Of a stretch of DNA of 64,000 nt, positions 57,139 to 64,000 are shown in pieces. The DNA is taken from assembly GCA_029851415.1 (NCBI GenBank), contig CM056742.1, positions 93,052,748 through 93,116,747 on the forward strand. The letters are read 5' to 3'. Position 1 is the stretch's first letter. Every line of letters begins with the position of its first letter. The notes beneath the pieces are model-generated. The model saw only the letters and a program-made list of their open reading frames with translations, was not told the origin of the DNA and did no database searches. Origin of the DNA: Eretmocerus hayati. Its lineage: Eukaryota > Arthropoda > Insecta > Hymenoptera > Aphelinidae. The position numbers and the translations under genes are program-made.

Positions 57139-57305
57139 CAGGGCAGTCAAGCGTGGTAGAGTCCTTCCCCTCAAGCCCCTCCAGTCATGTGTAGAGCGCG
57201 CCGCGGCGTCGCAGGGGAGGGGCTCCTTCGCCGCGAGCCGCGACGCTCTCTGCACTTGACTGGAGGGGCTTGAGGGGAGGGACTCTACTACGCTTGACAC
57301 CCCTG
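57139..57305. mobile_element. hAT-type MITE, 167 bp, perfect 8-bp target duplication
   Basis: CAGGGCAGTCAAGCGTGGTA and TACGCTTGACACCCCTG ends sit in an almost complete palindrome (CCCCTCAAGCCCCTCCAGTC/GACTGGAGGGGCTTGAGGGG). ATTCGGAT flanks both sides exactly (57131-57138, 57306-57313). The 8-bp duplication and CAGGG ends identify the hAT superfamily. It is very GC-rich. The perfect duplication suggests recent insertion. Confidence 0.92.
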
Positions 57306-58249
57306 ATTCGGATGCAGTCTGGGATATCGGTAAAATTCTCACGGGAAAATGGCCCTCTAATTTGAAGCTACAACCACCTTGACGCTCGAGAATGTGCTTC
57401 CAACAGGTGTGGAATTATCTCCTGTTGATGACGCGTGACTACTTTTTGAGAAGTGAAAAAATCAACGACATTTCTCACTCTACGACGACGCAGTCTGACC
57501 AATCATATTTCTGCGAATGACATTTGATTCTTCATCAAAAAACAAAGAAATTTAGATGAGTTGGGTACATGTGCTACTAATAATGTTTGATTGACAAGCA
57601 TATTACGCTTCCAGAAAAAAACGTGTTCGCTCCTCGAAATCATTTTTTTGTGGCGCACACGAATAAGACGCGTCAAACCGATCGGGGTTTTCTTGTGATC
57701 CCTCGCTTTCATAGTTTTTGATACCGAGTGAGTGACTGTGTGATCCAATATTTTGTTGTTTAATCGCACGAGCTACTTTTCCCATTTTTCGAGAGAATAT
57801 TCGGGAATGACATTGCTAGAAAACTCTTGAATGACGTGTATATTATAACTCCAATGATCTCCTCAAGTTTTCTGGTGATGAGTGCGATACTTTCCATCCA
57901 CCTCAGCGGTCAATTGGGTGATGATAGAGTGTATCCGTGTATTCAGCAATAGCATTACTCTTTATTTTCTTCTTTCAATTGAAGCATATGAGTCCATAAA
58001 GGGCTATTCAGCTATACAGAATCTCTGTACATGAGGGTGTCCGTTATTTCCCAAGTTGGACGCAAATCTTAGCACGCCCCCTAGATCGTCTTTTTATCAC
58101 CAAAAAATAATATACCTACCACTACCGATGTCAAACTCGACTTTGAAACCGTGCCTATAGCGCCACGGACTTTTTCCTGTGAATCGTTCGGCATAGTTCA
58201 CTTGCAGCGTTTAAACACTCGTGACTACCGGCCACGAGCACCTCAATAC
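57306..58249. other. Unassigned interval
   Basis: Only short frames, the longest 88 codons (57503-57769, minus). No homology recognised. Confidence 0.35.
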
Positions 58250-59175
58250 GAACCAAAATTTCTTCTGAGATACAGTTTTCAATGTGGAATTGTCTGCCAA
58301 AATCGAATTCATCGTTGGTTTCCTACTACGCAATTTTCCAGATTGGCAAATGTTTTTCGATGGAAAAATGTCATTTTCTTCAGAAAAAATTTTAAATGAG
58401 CACTAGCTCCGGCTCTCGGAGAGCCCTAAGCATCTCAAAAAGCTTATTTCTCACGTTTAAATTGTGTGATGAATCCGAATCCATTGTTAGTTTTAGCCTA
58501 GAAGACTCACCAGATTGACTCATCGATGTTTTCCATCGAGGAAATTGGGTTTTCTCCGCGAAAAATCTCAAAGAAGCGCTAGAACGGTCTCTCTGAGAGC
58601 CACGAGCGTCTCTAAAAGATTGTTTTCCTCGTGAAATTGTATGCTACATCCAAATTCATTGTCAGTTTTAGCCTAGAAGACTCACCAGATTGACTCATCG
58701 ATGTTTTCCATCGAGGAAATTGGGGTTTCTCCGCGAAAAATCTCAAAGAAGCGCTAGAACGGTCTCTCTGAGAGCCACGAGGGTCTCTAAAAGATTGTTT
58801 TCCTCGTGAAATTGTATGCTACATCCAAATTCATTGTCAGTTTTAGCCTAGAGAACTCACCAGATTGACTAATCAATGTTTTTCATCGAGGAAATTATGT
58901 TTTCTCCGCAAAAAGTCTCAAAGAAGGGCTAGAACTGTCTCTGTGAGAGCCACGAGCATCTCAAAGAGACTATCCACTGGGTGAAACTGTATGCTGGAGT
59001 CGAATTCATGTACAATATCACTCTGAGAAGCTCTCAGAATCGGTTCATCAATTTTTTTCAATAAGATTATGTTGAACTCTCCACGGAAAGTCTGAAATAA
59101 CCGCTAGCTCTGGCCCTCTGAGAGCCGTAGGCATCTCAAACTAGAATTCTTCGTGTGATTCCATCTATTGGATTC
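58250..59175 (+). repeat. Tandem array of about 179 bp, 5 units
   Basis: The phrase CTAGAACGGTCTCTCTGAGA occurs at about 58579 and 58758 (179 bp apart). Related phrases with TCTGAGAGCC or CTCGGAGAGCC are at about 58400, 58937 and 59120. The two central units are almost identical and outer units diverge outward, as in arrays evolving by unequal exchange. Each unit carries a short palindrome of the type GGCTCTCGGAGAGCC. Confidence 0.85.
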
Positions 59176-59577
59176 CATTCTGTCACCCATTCCATCCCAA
59201 AAAACTTGCCGGATTAGTTGATCGAGGTATCCAAGCGAGAAAAGAGAATTCTCCCTACCCAACATCTCGAACATCTCCTTAATACCTTCGGCTCCTGGAG
59301 CAACTTGGGTGGAGAAAAGACCATGTCAAATTTCATGTGGAATCCGGACTAATTCCCTATGGCAGAAGATTCACTTCTATTGTATCCTCACCCGTGATAG
59401 TGGATATGGAATAAGCACGTGAGGATATTTCATCTAGCGTGATTCCAGACGGCGAAGAGATTGTCAGCGTGATTCCAGCGTTGACGGGTCGATGATGGAA
59501 TCGATTAAAAAATACTCCCACCATAGTTTGATTCCGAGTCGAATCTCTTTCTACCGTACCTTATGTGTTAAGGATAT
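59176..59577. other. Unassigned interval
   Basis: No frame or repeat of note. Confidence 0.35.
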
Positions 59578-60732
59578 CATTTGATAGCCGTCCATTATAA
59601 AAACGAGATTATTGAGGTCAGGTTATCCAACCCTCGAGACACAGTTGGAATAAATGATTCATGCAAGGACATTCTTTGCTGAATCTATTCACCCTGATTC
59701 CCAGATTTCTATACATTTCCGAGTGCGTTGTCTTTCAATTGACATATGGGAATTTGATTGTGGTCAAATCGAAGAATCACAGACATCAGCTGATTCATCT
59801 CCCACATCACAATAATAAGAAAAGATCCCATGCTCAGATACATACGAGCTAATAGGGATAGGACTTGAAACAGACATTTTTTTCTATCCAAATACCTTAT
59901 GGCGAATCTGCTAGGTACATAGCTAAATCATAGAGTTCCAATACACGCTCAAATATTTAATCAGCGAGGAAGGTTCTCCGATGATCATCCAACTCTTTAT
60001 TATAGCATTTCCATGAACGATGTCGAATAAAGAATCAAGTTCACCCATGAATTGATTCTCTCGAGCTACATTAGGGGGCTTACCAGTATTCTCCTGGACA
60101 GCTCGGTACTTGTGATGCAAATCATGCAGTTTCTGAATACACCCTGATTAAATTCTAGTTGGAATATCTGCTTTCTCCCAGAAGATCTGTATCTCTTTTA
60201 ACACTAAATCATCAGCTTCAGACAACTCCTTCTTCAAACATCTTGAATTGAAGAAGTAAACCTGCAGAACTTGCTCATTTGTTGGTGACTTACTGCCTAC
60301 AATCTGGGGTGAAAAATCACCGAGCAAGTATACATTGTCAAGAAACTGATTTGGTTGAGACATGTAACCACCCCGTGAAGTAACCTAAGGATTGGCTTTC
60401 ATCTTCTTCGTAGTGAGATTCGGAAGCGATTTTCACTTTTGAGACGATCGGTTGTCTGCAGGGCTTGGTGAAACAGGCTTAAAACAGATTGTACGGACGT
60501 TGGATTCATTGCGTTCGAGGCCCGAGCTGATCTCATTTGAGGGTCGATCTGCAATGGAGTCATACTTTTTCATGGACAACGCACTATACTAGAAATGAAT
60601 AGAAATCTAGGAACCAGAGTGGGAAGATTCAGCAAACAATGTTTTTGTGTGAATCATTCATTCTAACTGTGTCTCGAGGGTTGAATAACCTGACCTCAAT
60701 GATCTCGTATTTATAATGGACGGCTATCAAAT
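59578..60732. mobile_element. Foldback element enclosing a decayed gene
   Basis: Inverted arms of about 160 bp: 59578-59738 (CATTTGATAGCCGTCCATTA) and 60573-60732 (TAATGGACGGCTATCAAATG). They share AACCCTCGAGACACAGTT and GCGTTGTC. Target duplication was not found. The interior holds the minus-strand pseudogene at 59923-60363. Confidence 0.75.
59923..60363 (-). pseudogene. Fragment of an unnamed arthropod protein family (FWEKARIPTR-type)
   Basis: Two minus-strand frames lie in one reading frame: 60363-60148 and 60120-59923 (the intervening codons are open after a TAA at about 60148). The pattern is LPTNEQVLQVYFF, then SEADDLVLKEIQIFWEKADI, then SGCIQKLHDLHHKYR, then KLD/LDSLFDIVHGNAI. I recall this arrangement (…EVLIFWKKARIPTR…KKLEKLY…KLDDLFDIAH…) from many uncharacterised arthropod proteins that are present in multiple copies. 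Their function is unknown. The stop and the short C-terminus make this copy a pseudogene. Its place inside a foldback element suggests capture or a transposon origin. Confidence 0.6.
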
Positions 60733-60791
60733 GGAATTTGAAACAATGCCATAAGTATTTTTCCCGGAAAATGGTTGGTCTCTCAAACTAA

Positions 60792-62863
60792 CAGAAATAC
60801 TCGACAAAGTTCCCTTGATTTCATTCCTTTCAAGAGTTGAAACTATGTAATACAGCTGATTTGAATCAACCAATATTTTTACTGTGAAAACCTGATAAAA
60901 ATCAATAAATATCGAGGAACAAACTCATACTTGCCAAGTTATACTTTTGAAAAAAGTAAATGGAGGGGGGAAGGATCTAATTTCTTTCTTATGAAAATCA
61001 AAACGAAGGAATCAACTTCCTCATCTGATCACAGCTCTCGAGAATCACATATCTCTCTAGAATATAAATAATTATTTCACTCAGATCATCATTTTGATCA
61101 AGTTGACTTGGAGCGGCTCTTGATATGCTTGAGAAATCCCCAAATATTATTGATACCACCCAAGTATTGATTCTATATTTTTGAACGAGACATTCCTCTT
61201 CATCTCATTCTAGAACTTACCTCATTTATAAGAACTTAGAAAATTTCCTCATCACAATCATAACATCAATGCTTGAACAATATTAGACATTTCTCATTCA
61301 GAGTGAAAGTTGCGATGTTATGATTGTGATTAGAAATCTCCTGATTCCTCATTGTTCAGGATATGTTTTAGAACCAAAAGATTAACATATGCCTGGTTAC
61401 AAACATGATATCAATATTTGGAGTGAAATAGTATTGAGGAATAATACAAGAGGAGCAAAAGCCGCTCCAAGTCAACTTTAGTGACAAGAAAATTTGAGTG
61501 ACATAGGTTTTGCTACCCCATATAAATATTTGATTCCCTGATAATTAAAAGTTGTGAGCAGAATTTCAAGCTTCAACTCCTATAAAGTCCAGAAACCCAT
61601 ATTCCTATCTTATGGAGCGCTTGAATATCTTCTTTACATCACATCTCAACTCATGAATTACAACACATGATTTCAAACTTTCTTGGAGCAGCATGCTAGA
61701 ACTTTTTAGTTATACTAAATGGACCCATGAGTTGCATGTATGATTGTGACGATGAAAGAGTTATTAATCTGGATCTGAAAGATTGTGGAAGTGTGTGACA
61801 GTTCTATCAAATGCGCTTGACCACTTGCCAATATTCATTGTCACATACCAGCTCTCAAGCTTCTTACTTGATGACACCAATGGAAAAACTCGAAATCAGC
61901 TCAGAAGCAGTCAAAGTAATAAAATGAATCGTCTGGTCCTCACAGCGATATCGACTCTAGATTGTAATATCAATAGACCAAGAGTAAGATAATGACCGCT
62001 CAATCTCTATTCATTGAGATTATTGAGTGTATGCATGTAGTAACATATAATCAATCACTGAAACTTCCCATCCAACTTTTGACTGAATGTTTAGAAAAAA
62101 TTACCTGGAAAGCAATATCACAAGTATTAACGCAGATGAAGTGACTTATTGAACCTCAAAGCCATATTCTCATGTACTTGGCAAACGCTCCTTGATTCTT
62201 CTGAAGATATTTAGTACTGCATCACATACAAGACTCCAAAGGTGCATCTATAAGCTCCTAATCTGATGGGGCAAAGGATCCCAGCATACATCTTGCACAG
62301 GTTTCCACAATATACCGCGATTAAGGATACCTAACTCTCAATAGCTGCTTTTTTCATGAAAACATACACATTTTGCATCTATTTTGTCCAAACAAGATAA
62401 TGCATGCACTAATTGAGATTGCGGCACCGCGATGCATGGCGATGTAGACAAAGCAGACGGATCTTCTCTCTCTCCTCTCTCTCTGTCTCTCTCACTCTCA
62501 CTCGCTCGTCGACAACTCTCAGATTGAAGCTGTGCGTTCGAGGGTCTAAACAGATTGAAACTGCATTCGAGGTCTGAACAAATCGAATAGATAATTTTTT
62601 TGAGGTGGTGAAAATTGGCGAAGCGAAATAAAAGTCTCAGCGGTCAGAATCGGAAAATTGATGACGCTAATAGTGAGTCCGTATTAGAACAGCGCTGGAT
62701 AGAGGGGCAGAAGATGTTTGTGCACACGGGTGGTTGAAATAAGTAAGGTGGGAAAAATGTGTGAGGTTAGAAAATCCCCAATTCAAAGTATATTAGGCAC
62801 AGCGCCTCGCTCAATTTTTTGTCTGCTCATACTCGCCAGCGAGGCGCTATCGCGCCTCTTGAT
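60792..62863. repeat. Dispersed 1.35-kb repeat, copy 2, with insertion
   Basis: Matches 24990-26338 in the same orientation at roughly 85-90% by eye, except for 717 extra bases (61003-61719). The CTCTCT run, AAACAAAGCAGACGG-type phrase, TATA-like box (here TATATTAGG) and terminal hairpin are all present. Confidence 0.8.
61003..61719. mobile_element. Insertion of 717 bp in copy 2 of the dispersed repeat
   Basis: Copy 1 reads GAAAATCAAATGGACCC. In copy 2 the extra sequence sits between ATCAAA and AAATGG, leaving a possible 3-bp AAA duplication. Inside are two inverted pairs: AAGTTGACTTGGAGCGGCT (about 61099) with AGCCGCTCCAAGTCAACTT (about 61461), and CACAATCATAACATC (about 61252) with GATGTTATGATTGTG (about 61315). 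The core at about 61099-61480 is therefore itself foldback. Confidence 0.7.
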
Positions 62864-62938
62864 ATATGTGCCATTTTATAGTTTTGACTCCACTGTGTGA
62901 CGTTTGAGGAATCAGCAAGCTTAGCAAGCGAGAAAGTC

Positions 62939-63133
62939 ATGTCGAACTATAATCAGCAAAACATGCGTGGGAGCAGGATGTGTGGAAATGGAGACCAGAA
63001 TGATGATATCGCGGTACAGAATTATTTGCTTGCGATTGCTTCGATGATTGACCAAATATTGATGGAAACGAGATGTGCCATACAGATTGTACAGGAGCTC
63101 ATTGTGTCTCAGATTTTGATCGAAAATATTTGA
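62939..63133 (+). CDS. Small ORF downstream of the dispersed repeat (64 aa), uncertain
   Basis: ATG 62939 (G at -3) opens 64 codons, beginning MSNYNQQNMRGSRM, then a hydrophobic amphipathic half (NYLLAIASMIDQIL, IVQELIVSQIL). A TATA-like box lies about 150 bp upstream in the repeat's end, and the repeat could supply a promoter. There is no signal peptide or known domain. The length is compatible with chance. Confidence 0.25.
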   Translation: MSNYNQQNMRGSRMCGNGDQNDDIAVQNYLLAIASMIDQILMETRCAIQIVQELIVSQILIENI

Positions 63134-63429
63134 AATTGCCTCGAGTTACAAAATAGTGGGTACATTTACTCCAAAAACTGGCCGCCTCGTGAAAAACCAC
63201 CATGGCTATCTGCCATCGAGAAGAGCTCCACGGACTTGCAAAGGAGTACCTCGTAATTCCGAAAGAATTCGAATAATCTAGCTATCTCCTCTCCTGATCT
63301 CAGAGAATTTGAGAGAATTTGAGGATTATCTTCAATGATACGAAAAGAAATTATTCGTACTGAGGAGGATATGAGCATACGTCAAGTAATAGGATTTCCA
63401 AGTTCATGAAAACATGTCAGTTTCCTATA
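63134..63429. other. Unassigned interval
   Basis: Contains a minus-strand frame of 70 codons without homology. Nothing else seen. Confidence 0.35.
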
Positions 63430-64000
63430 TAGCTATTATCGGGATAGCTCACCCGGAACGTGTTTAGGCCTTGCATTCCGACGAGTAAGCTCCGAATCAC
63501 TCCGTTCCAATTCCCCCATTCGTATTCTATTAAAAAACCCTTGGAACTTCTGTCACAGATCAATCCGTCCACTCATATTTCTCATTTTTAAAGATTGAGG
63601 GTCGAAATTTCAGTTCCGTGCATGATTCTCATTTGTCAAAGGGGTAGTCTTGTGCTCGCAGACTTGCTGTAGCGAGGCAGATAATTATACTCGCATTTTT
63701 CCATCGAAGTATGGTATAGAACCAACTATTTCTCATAGGTTTCAAGTCCGAAACACGTGACGTGATTCCTAGCCACGTGATTTTAGGCGTGTTGTGGGGG
63801 GGGGGTCAATTCCGTGTATACCTGTTTAGCCCACTAAATAGTCACCTGCATATATTGTAGCAATTTTTTTCAAAGTAATATCACTGCATTCGACGGAATC
63901 TCCGAAATGGAAGCGCTACGTTGATTCCCGTGGCCTATAGAGCCATGAAGGGGTATGCACGGAACTGACATGTCCGAGTAAACTATCTCGATAATAGCCA
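63430..64000. mobile_element. TIR element reaching the window edge
   Basis: TAGCTATTATCGGGATAG at 63430 is inverted at the end of the window as CTATCTCGATAATAGCCA, with weaker inward matches (CCCGGAACGTG/CATGTCCGAG). The right terminus may extend beyond the window. No coding content. A G9 run is at about 63797. Confidence 0.6.

Noticed and set aside
1..64000. CRISPR arrays, bacterial operons or phage genes
   Set aside because: Short repeats seen are satellites or TIR subrepeats without CRISPR spacing, and all recognised genes are eukaryotic retroelement or transposon genes.

Overview
The window is eukaryotic nuclear DNA, most likely from an insect (arthropod). The evidence is a BEL/Pao polyprotein tail, Gypsy-type gag and LTR elements, a CR1/Jockey-like LINE tail, several hAT, pogo/Tigger-like and foldback DNA transposons, and an arthropod-style TATA + Inr + DPE core promoter. 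There is no bacterial-type gene density, operon structure or CRISPR array. No intact conserved host housekeeping gene was recognised. Almost all of the 64 kb is repeats, and most long reading frames are transposon-derived or chance frames in repeats. The species cannot be named from the sequence.

Layout. Bases 1-3010 hold the 3' end of a BEL/Pao retrotransposon (RNase H tail, integrase, DUF5641-like tail, probable 3' LTR). Bases 3593-10248 are a complete, very young LTR retrotransposon (835-bp LTRs with two differences seen, GAAT target duplication, polypurine tract). It lacks pol and carries one 737-codon orphan ORF and a leader with repeated copies of its own LTR/primer-site junction. Bases 10.6-24.9 kb are nested DNA transposons: a TATAGG(G)GAGAG element, a TCCCACACAGC element with degenerate AAATATTTC repeats, a Tigger-like element, and a satellite of about 513 bp invaded by foldback elements. 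Bases 25.0-26.3 kb recur at 60.8-62.9 kb.

Bases 26.5-28.25 kb are a foldback element built of AAGGAACTATCT-type subrepeats. Bases 28.3-32.2 kb hold short arrays and an unexplained long minus-strand frame. Two decayed hAT transposase tails lie at 32.5-34.2 kb, one inside an element that interrupts the centre of a palindrome. Bases 34.6-45.1 kb are a run of TIR elements and long palindromes, including one of 2.4 kb with arms of about 1 kb. A 5'-truncated LINE (46.0-46.7 kb) and a gag-only Gypsy-type element (48.19-50.87 kb) follow.

The best candidate for a non-transposon gene is at 53.9-55.1 kb: GATA-site cluster, TATA/Inr/DPE promoter, four short exons with consensus splice sites, small ORFs and a poly(A) signal. 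Beyond it are a duplicated 87-bp conserved block, a hAT MITE with a perfect 8-bp target duplication, a tandem array of about 179 bp, a foldback element holding a decayed gene of an unnamed arthropod family, and a TIR element running into the window edge. All coordinates and identities were read by eye. Boundaries of diverged elements are accurate to roughly 5-30 bp.
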